From: Propionibacteriaceae bacterium
Lineage (GTDB): Bacteria > Actinomycetota > Actinomycetes > Propionibacteriales > Propionibacteriaceae
Assembly: GCA_905372155.1 (NCBI GenBank)
Contig: CAJPNZ010000005.1
Location: 1-64,000 of the forward strand
Reading direction: 5' to 3'
Length of the DNA stretch: 64,000 nt
Made by a program: the position numbers and the translations under genes. Each line of letters begins with the position of its first letter. The stretch's first letter is position 1. Positions 1 through 6,987 of this stretch are shown one piece after another. The notes under the pieces were generated by a model. It did no database searches. It was not told the DNA's origin and was given only the letters and a program-made list of their open reading frames with translations.

Positions 1-90
1 AATCCTCGCCAAAATCAACCGCAAACGTAAACTCACCTCAACGCCACGCCACTAGGGGTGAGGTTGATGAAGGCTTGTCGAGGTGGTTGG

Positions 91-124
91 TGTGTTGCGT
101 TGGGGTACACCCAAACGCAACACA
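91..124. repeat. 34-bp near-palindrome, candidate recombinase site
   Basis: The two arms, 91-106 and 109-124, are reverse complements over 16 bp with one mismatch, around a 2-bp centre (AC). The outer 11 bp, TGTGTTGCGTT, match perfectly. The core TGTGTTGC recurs at 140-147 in the same orientation as the left arm. The palindrome ends 77 bp upstream of the serine recombinase start. Serine recombinases bind inverted half-sites around a 2-bp crossover and often carry their own site next to the gene, so a res or crossover site is the likely role; an operator is the alternative. Confidence 0.55.
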
Positions 125-200
125 CACCCGCCCCGGCGATGTGTTGCAGAAAATCCCCTCTATCGGGTTTATGCCACAGATGTGTGTCATGATCTTAGAC

Positions 201-794
201 ATGAAGCAACAAAAGGGGCAGGTGATCGGCTACGTGAGGGTGTCCAGCCGGGATCAGAACCTCACCCGCCAGGTCGAGGCCCTGGGGGTGGTCGACAAGC
301 TGTTTCAGGATCAGGTCACCGGCTCCACTCGGGATCGTCCGGGCCTTGCCCAGCTTCTGGACTACGTCCGGGAGGGAGATACCCTCCGGGTCACGTCGAT
401 GGATCGGTTGGCCCGGGACCTGCGAGATCTCCAACACCTCGTCGACCACCTGGTCCGTGGCGGGGTGAGTGTCGAGTTCCTCACCGAGGGCCTGACCTAC
501 CGGCCCGGCAAGGCTGATGCCCTCAGCAGCCTCATGTTGCATCTTCTGGGAGCCCTCGCCGAGTTCGAGCGTTCCTTGATCCGTGAACGCCAGGCCGAGG
601 GAATCGCGGCCGCGAAGAAACGGGGTGTCTACCAACGCCGGCGGGGGCGTGGCCGCAGCCTGACCCCCCAACAGGTCGACGACGCCCGTCGGCGTATCGC
701 TGCCGGGGTACCCAAAGCCAAGATCGCCCGCGACCTCGGCATCGACCGCTCCACCCTCTACCGCACCCTCGCTCAAGAAGGAGGACCCGAATGA
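201..794 (+). CDS. Serine recombinase (resolvase/invertase family)
   Basis: This is a 197-residue small serine recombinase that would cut and rejoin DNA through a serine linkage. The N-terminus has the family pattern IGYVRVSSRDQN, including the catalytic serine region, followed by TSMDRLARDL with the conserved arginines, the long E helix around LGALAEFERSLIRERQ, and a C-terminal helix-turn-helix ending IDRSTLYRTL. I chose the ATG at 201 because it lies directly before the conserved domain; upstream in-frame codons at 75 and 189 would add residues unlike the family, and no start has a strong ribosome site. The stop overlaps the next start by 4 bp. It could resolve dimers of the element or act as an invertase. 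Confidence 0.85.
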   Translation: MKQQKGQVIGYVRVSSRDQNLTRQVEALGVVDKLFQDQVTGSTRDRPGLAQLLDYVREGDTLRVTSMDRLARDLRDLQHLVDHLVRGGVSVEFLTEGLTYRPGKADALSSLMLHLLGALAEFERSLIRERQAEGIAAAKKRGVYQRRRGRGRSLTPQQVDDARRRIAAGVPKAKIARDLGIDRSTLYRTLAQEGGPE

Positions 795-1417
795 AAACCA
801 GGAGAAGGATTGTCGTGATAATACTGGTGATCGTTGGCATCTGGCTGGCCGCTATTGCCACCCATTACGTCAGCGTTGCTTGGTACCGATCCAAGTTTGC
901 AGCCAAGTGGGAAAAACCGCTGGCGCAGGAATACAAAAAATCTAGGAAACAAGCCGAGGAGCGCTTCTACGCGCTGCTGGAATACTACGACAAAAAATAC
1001 GAAGTGCTTCAGGCGCATCTGACTTGGTCGTGTTACATCACGGATGTTGACACGTCCCACTGGTATAAGCTCATAAAGATCCGCCACGGTTGGGAACAGG
1101 TGTGTACGTGGGACTACCACTTCGACGTCGGACGGGACAGAACCCCCAAACCCGACAACCTCGGAAAACCCCCATTCGGGGACGAACTGGTCGACTTGAC
1201 GACCTGGAAGGAACTACCCCGCCACAAGGACGAATTCGGGATCGGGCTTGTGAAACCCGACGAACACGTGGTGATCCACGTCGGGAATCCCCCCAAAGAA
1301 CCCTACTACCACATCCACTACTTTAATGATTTCTCGAATAGAAAAATGCGCTGCGGCATCGGGCCTTTCTGCCCCTGCCCAATCGGAGACAAACCAATCG
1401 AACCAACAGAGGAGTGA
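791..1417 (+). CDS. Membrane-anchored protein of unknown function
   Basis: I do not recognise this 208-residue protein. Residues about 7-27 form one hydrophobic segment preceded by KTRRR, so the rest is probably outside the membrane (type II topology) unless the segment is a signal anchor. A charged helical stretch (about 38-75, rich in K, E and Y) follows. The C-terminal half has several cysteines, including CGIGPFCPCP near the end, and many Trp/Tyr/His residues. It overlaps the recombinase stop by 4 bp (ATGA) and has a good AAGGAGG site, so the two are translationally coupled. The base composition is less GC-rich than the neighbours, suggesting foreign origin. Confidence 0.6.
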   Translation: MKTRRRIVVIILVIVGIWLAAIATHYVSVAWYRSKFAAKWEKPLAQEYKKSRKQAEERFYALLEYYDKKYEVLQAHLTWSCYITDVDTSHWYKLIKIRHGWEQVCTWDYHFDVGRDRTPKPDNLGKPPFGDELVDLTTWKELPRHKDEFGIGLVKPDEHVVIHVGNPPKEPYYHIHYFNDFSNRKMRCGIGPFCPCPIGDKPIEPTEE

Positions 1418-1445
1418 CCCGACACCTCATGCATAGCACCCTAGT

Positions 1446-1865
1446 TCATTGAGTATAGCGGTCCGCGCTTTCTCCTCCGTCGCGATCGTCGCCATGTAAA
1501 GTTTTCTGCTGTTTGCGGGCAGCGAATGCTCTGAGGGTCAAGGGGATTCTGCGCTTCAGTTCGAGGGCAACGATTGTGGGCAGTACCACTCGTCCCGGGG
1601 CAAAAGAATTGTCATCAAATATCACCATTCCGAGCCACACGGCGACGCTGAAGGCCCCGACCGCGACAAATGTTACTGTGCTGGCGAGTACCAGAACTTC
1701 CATGAAACTCATCGCCCAGGGTAGCCGCCATGGTTCCCTTCTGCCCGGGATCAGAATCCGAGTCCTCCGGGAGAAGGTAGGCTCGTTCAGGAACCAGAAC
1801 ACCGCAGCCAGGCCCGTGACGATCACGGTGCTGACGATGGCGGGAGCAAAAAGCATGATCATCAA
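1446..1865 (-). CDS. Zeta-linked small membrane protein, copy A
   Basis: This 139-residue protein has a hydrophobic N-terminus (about 3-26) and a second long hydrophobic stretch (about 50-85). Between them lies RRTRILIPG followed by RLPW. The same layout and motifs (RRTRI, PG, RLPW, M, E) occur in the protein at 3249-3647, so the two are paralogues. This copy follows the zeta toxin gene on the same strand; the paralogue follows a broken zeta gene. Both have a CTCCTTAC-type ribosome site (GTAAGGAG in the coding sense). The function is unknown. Co-duplication with zeta suggests a role linked to that toxin, which is inference. Confidence 0.6.
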   Translation of the reverse strand: MMIMLFAPAIVSTVIVTGLAAVFWFLNEPTFSRRTRILIPGRREPWRLPWAMSFMEVLVLASTVTFVAVGAFSVAVWLGMVIFDDNSFAPGRVVLPTIVALELKRRIPLTLRAFAARKQQKTLHGDDRDGGESADRYTQ

Positions 1866-1972
1866 AAGCTCCTTACAGGATCAACCCCGCCGGCATTTTC
1901 CCTTCCGACGAGGCGGCTACTCCGCCTAGGCCTTGGCCATCACGGACTCCCCGCCCCCGGCTTGGGTTGATG

Positions 1973-2977
1973 TTATCGCTCGATGCCGTGATCAGGGTTT
2001 TCATGCTGATGCTGGAAGCCTTGCTGTTTCGGGGTTGCTGCGCGAACCGCGGTCCAGTGGCTGCGCTGTAATTTGTCGACTTGCCGCTGTTGTCTGGTCG
2101 GCTCGTTGGGCCATGCCTGGGTGGCGATCGCCGTCGCATCAGCTCCGGCCAGACGGGCCACGACCTGGAGAAGGTCATGGTCGACGGGCACGCGCTGGAG
2201 TGCGTTGATGGTGGACTCCGCAGCCCGGTACCAGGTTTGGGCCTGCCCGGAGGTCATGGACGTGACGTCCCGAGCCTGGTCGACAACGTCCTGGACCTTC
2301 GCGGCAAGCTCCGGACCGCCCCGGGACGCCTCGGTGTCGAGGAAGACACGACCGTCGCGGTCCTGAACCACGACCCTGTCCACGAGCCCGGACGCCACGA
2401 GGGTCTCCACGGTGCCCGGAACCGCAGCGGTGGGGATATCGTGGCCTTCGGCCGTGACAGCTCTGCCAGCACCAGTATCACGAACCTGCTCGACATAGCG
2501 AGTGAGAATGCCGAGCCGGGACACCTCAGGTGGGACGGCCACGACCCGCAGTTCCGTGCCGTACCCGGCCTGCTTGAAGGCCTCGAACTCCCGCAGAAGC
2601 ACAGCAGGCTGACGCAGCGTGGTCTCCACCACAGCACTGACCCTGTTATCCCGCAGCCACTGATTCGACATCCCCACCCAGCTCCCGGCTGCCTGAGCCG
2701 TAACCTCAGGCATCGACAAGGGGTCGGTTGCCATGAGCCGCGGATAGTCGGGGTGGAAGGTTCTCAGGTCGTCGCCATTGACGATCACCGACCCAGGGTG
2801 AGCCCGGCCAGCAGCTTCGATCACCCTACCCTTCCCTGCACCCGGCTGCCCACCAACAGAGATGAACCACGGCCGCTGCCCCGAAGCCGGGTGTTCTGGG
2901 TTCTGGTTGTCATGAAGGTGTGGGATGACCCGGGTTTCGAAGAGTTTCTGCAACTCCCCCGGTGGGAGATCGCTCAT
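1973..2977 (-). CDS. Zeta-family toxin kinase
   Basis: This is a 334-residue P-loop protein of the zeta toxin family. Family members phosphorylate UDP-N-acetyl sugars and block cell-wall synthesis. The Walker A motif is GGQPGAGKG at residues 42-50. It is followed by the family's VNGDDLRTFHPDY substrate segment (acidic catalytic region) and VVETTLRQP. The C-terminal third is less conserved and mostly helical. The gene overlaps the upstream small gene by 4 bp (ATGA), the usual antitoxin-toxin coupling. All motifs seem intact, so I expect an active toxin. A degraded relative of residues around 125-155 lies at 3794-4042. Confidence 0.88.
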   Translation of the reverse strand: MSDLPPGELQKLFETRVIPHLHDNQNPEHPASGQRPWFISVGGQPGAGKGRVIEAAGRAHPGSVIVNGDDLRTFHPDYPRLMATDPLSMPEVTAQAAGSWVGMSNQWLRDNRVSAVVETTLRQPAVLLREFEAFKQAGYGTELRVVAVPPEVSRLGILTRYVEQVRDTGAGRAVTAEGHDIPTAAVPGTVETLVASGLVDRVVVQDRDGRVFLDTEASRGGPELAAKVQDVVDQARDVTSMTSGQAQTWYRAAESTINALQRVPVDHDLLQVVARLAGADATAIATQAWPNEPTRQQRQVDKLQRSHWTAVRAATPKQQGFQHQHENPDHGIER

Positions 2978-3225
2978 GCCGCGACGGCAGGCGCCTCGGC
3001 CGGCAGGGAACGGAACAACTCCCTCAACTCGGCACGCTTCGCCATGATTGCTTCCTCGTCGTAAGGATCAACCTGGCGAACCTCCCGGGTGACCTGGCTA
3101 GCTTGCTCCAGCCAGTACTGCTCCGTCTCGGAGTCAGCGGCGTCATTGGCCCACGCGATGTAGCGGCCGCGGATCTGGTTAGCGGTCTCCCGCATGACGT
3201 CATAGCTCATCGAGTAGTAGCCCAT
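2974..3225 (-). CDS. Putative antitoxin of the zeta toxin
   Basis: This 83-residue, mostly helical, acidic protein is encoded directly before the zeta toxin, with a 4-bp overlap. I chose the ATG at 3225 because an AGGAGGA ribosome site lies just upstream; a longer reading from 3303 would run into the preceding gene. Residues about 25-75 are rich in E, D, R and Q (for example EQYWLEQASQVTREV). Small helical antitoxins that inhibit zeta by blocking its ATP site are known as epsilon or PezA types; this sequence does not obviously match either, so the assignment rests on size, position and overlap. Confidence 0.7.
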   Translation of the reverse strand: MGYYSMSYDVMRETANQIRGRYIAWANDAADSETEQYWLEQASQVTREVRQVDPYDEEAIMAKRAELRELFRSLPAEAPAVAA

Positions 3226-3248
3226 GCTTCTCCTCCTGCTCCTGAGGG

Positions 3249-3647
3249 TCACTCCCCCGAGTCTACTTCCCCGGGCCCAGCGTCGCGCAGGGCTTCCTCC
3301 CACTTGCGGGTCGCAAGCTTTTTAAGAACCGAGGGGATGAGAAGCTTCAACGCGGCGAAGGACACCACAGCTGGGGCAAATCGCCATGGTGAGGGCTCGA
3401 ACAGCCAGAATCCGAGTTCTATGGCGAGAATCAAGGTTCCGGTTATGACGATCCCCATGATGTTGACAAACTTCAAGGCTTCGGTGAGGGTCATTGGCCA
3501 GGGCAGCCGGTACGTTTTCCCGCTCCCTGGAAATACGATGCGAGTCCGACGCATAGTAGAAGAAGCAGAAGCGTTGAACCACTCCAGCAGCACGATTCCA
3601 TTGGACGCACCTACCACGGCGACTGCGAGGAAAAAGATGAAAGACAT
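3249..3647 (-). CDS. Zeta-linked small membrane protein, copy B
   Basis: This 132-residue membrane protein is a paralogue of the one at 1446-1865. Shared features in order are an N-terminal hydrophobic segment, RRTRIVFPG, RLPWPM, a glutamate six residues later, then a long hydrophobic region (about 60-100) and a basic C-terminal tail. Its GTAAGGAG-like ribosome site matches that of copy A. It lies downstream of the zeta fragment at 3794-4042 and just upstream of the intact antitoxin-zeta pair. The layout is best explained by a tandem duplication of a zeta-membrane unit, one of whose toxin genes then decayed. The function is unknown. Confidence 0.6.
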   Translation of the reverse strand: MSFIFFLAVAVVGASNGIVLLEWFNASASSTMRRTRIVFPGSGKTYRLPWPMTLTEALKFVNIMGIVITGTLILAIELGFWLFEPSPWRFAPAVVSFAALKLLIPSVLKKLATRKWEEALRDAGPGEVDSGE

Positions 3648-3793
3648 TATCGGGGGCTCCTTACGGGAGACGGGCCGACCTCAGGGCGGCCGCCCGGTCC
3701 GGGGTTGATGGCTGGGGGGCTCGTTGTTGTGATGACGGTGACGGCTCGTGGATGGTTTGGTTGTTGCTGGCCACGTTACTGGGATCGTATTTT

Positions 3794-4042
3794 TTAGGTA
3801 CTTAGGAGTTCGGCCGTCCCGAGATTGGCCTGTTGCCCGTCGTTCCAGCCCTGCCCGGTGGCGGCGTTGGTGGCCACTTGGCTGTTTGGCCCGATCCGCC
3901 ACGGCCCTTCAGTTCGGGTTACGTAGTCCTCCAGCCGGCGCCGACGGGACACCTCAGGTGGCACGGCCACAACCCGCAACTCCGTGCCGTACCCGGCTTG
4001 CGTGAAGGCCTCGAACTCCCGCATCAGCACAGCGGGTTAGAG
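3794..4042 (-). pseudogene. Zeta toxin gene remnant
   Basis: Reading on the minus strand, codons from about 4038 give PAVLMREFEAFTQAGYGTEL and continue RVVAVPPEVSR, nearly identical to the middle of the intact zeta toxin (PAVLLREFEAFKQAGYGTEL and RVVAVPPEVSR). An in-frame stop (TAA) replaces the codon just before PAVL, and the P-loop half is absent. After PPEVSR the sequence diverges and ends at a stop at 3794. This is therefore a short broken fragment of a second zeta gene, not a functional toxin. Confidence 0.8.
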
Positions 4043-4058
4043 CGCAATTTTGTGTGCT

Positions 4059-4274
4059 TTAGAAGTGCAGCGTGTCGACATTTTTAGCAAATCGCAGAAC
4101 GAAGCTGCTTAGCAAAAGCATGACCAGCCCGAGCAGGTTGAGGAAAACATAAATCCACATCAATCGAGCCATTTCTTTCCTCCGCGCTTTCTTTGGTTCG
4201 TCTCTTTTGAAATACCTAATAAATGGGAGGGAAAGCAGTTCCAAGATGATCAGGATAATCAATGCATAGCGCAT
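4059..4274 (-). CDS. Small two-helix membrane protein
   Basis: This 71-residue protein starts MRYALIILIILELL and has two hydrophobic segments (about 3-18 and 38-62) joined by a basic loop (KRDEPKKARRKEMAR). The start at 4274 has a modest AAGAAAGG site. It lies between the 262-residue partition-linked protein and the zeta remnant, on the same strand. I do not recognise a family. The fold suggests a small inner-membrane accessory protein; a holin- or toxin-like peptide is possible but unsupported. Confidence 0.45.
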   Translation of the reverse strand: MRYALIILIILELLSLPFIRYFKRDEPKKARRKEMARLMWIYVFLNLLGLVMLLLSSFVLRFAKNVDTLHF

Positions 4275-4359
4275 CTCGTTGGCCTTTCTTAGGGGTTCAG
4301 TTTGTTTCTTTCTGCTGCTTGGAGCAGGGTCGATGGCTGGGTGGTTCGGTTGTTGCTGG

Positions 4360-5148
4360 TTACTGGTCGAGTTCTCGGCGGAAAGCGATGTTGTGGATGC
4401 GGGTGGCCGCGGTGTCGAGTTGCTGGGGTGTCCATTCCTTGTGGTGGTCGTTCCAGTCGGTGAGGGCTTCCCAGAGTTGATTGGGGATCGTCTCGGGATC
4501 GTGTTCTTCCAGGGTTTTGCCGATGAACTCACGTACCTGGTTCACGCGGTCGTGAGCCGACTGTGCGGCTTCGACTTGTCTGGTCGGTCGCTGGCAGGCA
4601 GGGAAACGTGGCTCCAAGTCGGTGATGCGATCGAGTAGCTCGTCGGCCTGGCCGCCCCAATAGCGACGCTGCTCCGGGGTTTCGGCTGCCTCCAAGTTCT
4701 GGAGGGCCGTGATCGCTCGTGTTCGGAGTTGCTCGATCTTGAACTTGATGGCGGCAGCCTTGGCGGCGGCTTCGGAGCGGGAGGTCTGCATTACCTTGAC
4801 GATTTCGAGCAGGGGCGAGGTCCCGGCGAGGGCCCTGTGCAACTTGCGGTAGAAGCGAGCATGCCTGTCTGCTCCGGGAGTCATCCATGCTTCTTCGGCC
4901 GCAGCGAGACGGCCGTCGGTGAACGCTGAAAGGTTCTCCAGGACGAACCTGGGGTCGGTTTTGAGGACTTGGTGTTGCTGCCACAGTTCCGTGGCGGCTT
5001 CGTTGCGGTCGGCGGGCAGGGGCCGCAGCCCCAAGCGGTCCCGGGCGGTTTGGAGGGTTTGCTGGACCTCGATCCAGCGCAAACCCCACCACATGACCTC
5101 GATAAATCCGAGTACCGCCAATGGCAGAAGCAGGCTCAGTATGGTCAT
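4360..5148 (-). CDS. Membrane-anchored helical protein of the partition operon
   Basis: I do not recognise this 262-residue protein. It has one N-terminal hydrophobic segment (about 2-22) and then an almost wholly helical, charged body rich in A, E, R and Q, likely coiled coil (for example around RSEAAAKAAAIKFKIEQL). Its ATG overlaps the stop of the parB-like gene by 4 bp, and that gene overlaps parA in the same way. The three are therefore one coupled operon. A plausible role is tethering the partition complex or a DNA-transfer protein to the membrane, but nothing in the sequence proves it. Confidence 0.6.
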   Translation of the reverse strand: MTILSLLLPLAVLGFIEVMWWGLRWIEVQQTLQTARDRLGLRPLPADRNEAATELWQQHQVLKTDPRFVLENLSAFTDGRLAAAEEAWMTPGADRHARFYRKLHRALAGTSPLLEIVKVMQTSRSEAAAKAAAIKFKIEQLRTRAITALQNLEAAETPEQRRYWGGQADELLDRITDLEPRFPACQRPTRQVEAAQSAHDRVNQVREFIGKTLEEHDPETIPNQLWEALTDWNDHHKEWTPQQLDTAATRIHNIAFRRELDQ

Positions 5149-5747
5149 CGCGGAGCCTTTCGCGGGAGCCGTCCGGGAAGACGAGTTGGTGGGGCCGGGA
5201 GGGGGCCGCGGGTACGGGCGTGCTGGGTGGCTGCGGTAATGGCGGTGGCGGCCCAGGCAGAGATGCTGGTCCAGTAGCCGGCGGCGAAGTCGTCTGTAAT
5301 GGCAGTGTCGATGAGTTCGCGGGTGTGCTCGGTGATGCGGAAGCTGCGTGTGCTGCCGGATGCGGTGGCGGCGAGGGCGGCACGGTCGCTGCTGGTACGG
5401 ACTGCGTGGGTACGAAGAGCGGTCTCGATCCAGGCGGTGAAGGTATCTGGGCCACCGTGTTCCCAGTCGGCGAGGAAGGCCGCCTGGGCGTCGCGGTACT
5501 GCTGGGTGGTGAGACTGACCGAGATAGTTCCCCCTCGACTGGCTGCACTGGCTGCACTGGCTGCGCTGGAAGCATTTGTTGCATCGGGTGAACCGGTTGC
5601 AGTGGTTGCACTAGACGGATCGGGTGCGCTGGTTGTGCTTGGAGCAGTGGCTGTGCTGGGTGTGGGTGGTGCGGTTTCCGTGCCTGCCGCGAGGGCTTCC
5701 CGGGCTGCGCGTTTCCGATCGGCAAGGGTGGGGCGTTTCGGCATCAT
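5145..5747 (-). CDS. ParB-like DNA-binding partner of ParA
   Basis: This 200-residue protein is encoded directly after parA with a 4-bp overlap. The N-terminus is basic (PKRPTLADRKRAAREAL). Residues about 25-70 are a low-complexity Ala/Ser/Thr linker whose DNA is a run of 9-bp repeats. Residues about 72-115 (GGTISVSLTTQQYRDAQAAF and following) look like a ribbon-helix-helix or related small DNA-binding fold. The C-terminus is Pro/Arg-rich. In type Ib partition loci a small RHH protein binds repeats near the parA promoter and stimulates the ATPase; repeats of that kind are present at 6494-6538. There is no ParB/Spo0J nuclease-like motif, so the family is inferred from position. Confidence 0.6.
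   Translation of the reverse strand: MMPKRPTLADRKRAAREALAAGTETAPPTPSTATAPSTTSAPDPSSATTATGSPDATNASSAASAASAASRGGTISVSLTTQQYRDAQAAFLADWEHGGPDTFTAWIETALRTHAVRTSSDRAALAATASGSTRSFRITEHTRELIDTAITDDFAAGYWTSISAWAATAITAATQHARTRGPLPAPPTRLPGRLPRKAPR
5538..5672. repeat. Fifteen 9-bp periodic units inside the parB-like gene
   Basis: On the plus strand the units run in perfect 9-bp register. The first three are ACTGGCTGC, and later ones vary (GCTGGAAGC, ACCGGTTGC, AGTGGTTGC, GCTGGTTGT and others). On the coding strand they encode the Ala/Ser/Thr linker as tripeptides such as SAA and SAT. Slippage of a tripeptide repeat explains the pattern. The same 9-bp period in non-coding tracts nearby makes a DNA-binding role worth considering. 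Confidence 0.75.
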
Positions 5748-6493
5748 GCTTCCTCGAGGATGGTGGTGATGGCGGTGTGGTAGTCGCTGGCGACCGGGTG
5801 GTGGGGGGCGTAGTGGCTGACGGGGAGTCCTGCGAGGTAGGACTCCCGGACGGCGACGGCTTCCCGTACGGGAGGGGTGACCCGTCCGGGATAGTGGTCA
5901 TGGAGCGTGGAGAGGACGTCGGCGTCGAGGCACCGGCCGGCACGCTGCTGGGTGGGGATGATCCAGCCAATGCGACATCCGGGATTGAGGCGAGGAGCGA
6001 TCCGGGTGGTGATGAGTTGCTGAAGTTCTTCGACCTGGTCGAAAGCTTCCCCGGCCGCTACGACGGGAACGATCACCCGGTCGGCCGCAGCGAGGGCCGC
6101 CAGGGTTGCCAGATCAATGGCTGGTGGGGTGTCGATGATGACATCACTCCAAATGGTGAGGGCGGGAAGGATGTCGCGGAATGCGGTGAGTACTTCGGGG
6201 TGATGATGCAGGTTGGCGAGGTCGCGGGTGCCTGCCAGCACGTCGACGCCGGCAACCGCGGGTGATGGGATGGCCGCATCCTCGACGGTGGCAGCGCTGA
6301 GCAGGACATCAGCAGTGACGGCCGCCACGGGTGTGTCCTCAAGGAGACCGAGGCGGGTACCGAGGTCACCTTGCTGGCAAGCATCAATCGCCAGGACCCG
6401 CCGGCCCAAGCCTGCGAAGTGGGCGGCAAGCTCAGCCGCTGTGGTGGTTTTCGCGCTCCCGCCCTTGGGAAGGGCAACAGTCCAGATAGTCAC
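5744..6493 (-). CDS. parA: ParA-type partition ATPase
   Basis: This is a 249-residue ParA/MinD-family ATPase. The deviant Walker A motif KGGSAKTT is at residues 10-17, with the signature lysine preceding GG. AIDACQQGD corresponds to the A' motif, and DVIIDTPP is Walker B. Such proteins coat the nucleoid and move a ParB-bound plasmid or element. The protein lacks the long N-terminal HTH domain of type Ia ParA, so it is type Ib-like. It starts with GTG at 6493, just after a run of 9-bp repeats that also includes a GGAG ribosome site, suggesting autoregulation through the partner protein. The stop overlaps the parB-like start by 4 bp. Confidence 0.88.
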   Translation of the reverse strand: MTIWTVALPKGGSAKTTTAAELAAHFAGLGRRVLAIDACQQGDLGTRLGLLEDTPVAAVTADVLLSAATVEDAAIPSPAVAGVDVLAGTRDLANLHHHPEVLTAFRDILPALTIWSDVIIDTPPAIDLATLAALAAADRVIVPVVAAGEAFDQVEELQQLITTRIAPRLNPGCRIGWIIPTQQRAGRCLDADVLSTLHDHYPGRVTPPVREAVAVRESYLAGLPVSHYAPHHPVASDYHTAITTILEEA

Positions 6494-6538
6494 GTTTAGT
6501 TCTCCTAGTTCAATTAGTTCTTTTAGTTTGGTTAGCGC
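6494..6538. repeat. Five 9-bp repeats before parA, candidate parS/operator
   Basis: Five consecutive 9-bp units read GTTTAGTTC, TCCTAGTTC, AATTAGTTC, TTTTAGTTT and GGTTAGCGC, so the consensus is NNNTAGTTC. They abut the GTG start of parA and contain its ribosome site. The tract is not translated in this position, so the periodicity is not a coding effect. In type Ib partition systems such arrays act as centromere and as operator for the small DNA-binding partner. Confidence 0.7.
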
Positions 6539-6562
6539 AGTCGGTGCACATAGCGCGTGCGA

Positions 6563-6585
6563 GACAACTGAATGATTCAGCTGTC
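6563..6585. promoter_or_regulatory. 23-bp imperfect palindrome upstream of parA
   Basis: The sequence is GACA-A-CTGAAT-G-ATTCAG-C-TGTC, a palindrome with a single mismatch pair. It lies 70 bp upstream of parA and overlaps the stop codon of the CxxC gene. It may be an operator or a weak terminator between the two genes; it has no T-run typical of an intrinsic terminator on the minus strand. Confidence 0.4.
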
Positions 6586-6856
6586 AAAACGGGAAGCACT
6601 CCGCATATCGAATAGCTTGGGCGGTTTCGCACGGCCACGAGACTTGGCAGGTGGGACAAACCAAGCGGCCATCGTTCACCTGGGAGTCATGGAGCCGCCA
6701 CACGATCTCCAGGACCTCGAGAGCCATCTGCCCACGGCGTTCTTTTTCTTTTCGTTCCTCGTTGTCGTCGACGAGATCGTCGATCAGGTTCTTCGCCTGG
6801 TCGACGGTACTGACGATGTCCTGAAGAACGGTGGTGATCTCGGTAGCAGTGGTCAT
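6584..6856 (-). CDS. Small protein with C-terminal cysteine cluster
   Basis: This 90-residue protein has a helical, acidic N-terminal two-thirds (heptad-like, DQAKNLIDDLVDDNEERKEK) and a C-terminal cluster LVCPTCQVSWPC, which resembles a zinc-binding knuckle. The ATG at 6856 has an AAGGAG ribosome site. It lies between the two ParA-type genes and on the same strand. Small proteins with a CPxC...WPC tail are common on actinobacterial mobile elements, but I cannot assign a function. Confidence 0.6.
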   Translation of the reverse strand: MTTATEITTVLQDIVSTVDQAKNLIDDLVDDNEERKEKERRGQMALEVLEIVWRLHDSQVNDGRLVCPTCQVSWPCETAQAIRYAECFPF

Positions 6857-6873
6857 GACTGACTCCTTGTTTC

Positions 6874-6954
6874 TCCTAGTTCTGCCAGCCCAGTTGATGC
6901 GGCTAGTGCAGCTAGCTCGGTCAGTTCTGTTGGTGTGGTTAGTTGTGGTTGGGC
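6874..6954. repeat. Nine non-coding 9-bp periodic units
   Basis: The gap between the CxxC gene and the second ParA-type gene is almost filled by units in 9-bp register: TCCTAGTTC, TGCCAGCCC, AGTTGATGC, GGCTAGTGC, AGCTAGCTC, GGTCAGTTC, TGTTGGTGT, GGTTAGTTG and TGGTTGGGC. The shared core is YTAGTT or close to it, as in the tract before parA. Bases 6887-6925 recur exactly, inverted, inside the neighbouring gene. Confidence 0.65.
6887..6925 (+). repeat. 39-bp perfect inverted repeat, arm 1
   Basis: Bases 6887-6925 on the plus strand are identical to bases 7933-7971 read on the minus strand, 39 of 39. The similarity continues with mismatches on both sides for about 10 more bp. This arm is non-coding; the other arm encodes part of the Ala/Ser linker of the ParA-type protein at 6988-8364. 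Confidence 0.85.
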
Positions 6955-6987
6955 GGCCAGCGGGCGCCGGCCACGGTGGATGGCGGG

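Noticed and set aside
1..55. Reading frame open to the left edge ending at 53-55 (ILAKINRKRKLTSTPRH).
   Set aside because: Could be the 3' end of a gene, but 17 codons without a family match are not enough to call it.
5299..5769. Plus-strand frames across the parB-like gene giving Val/Ala-rich proteins.
   Set aside because: They are the complement of the 9-bp repeat linker; the minus-strand gene is fixed by its overlaps with parA and the membrane gene.
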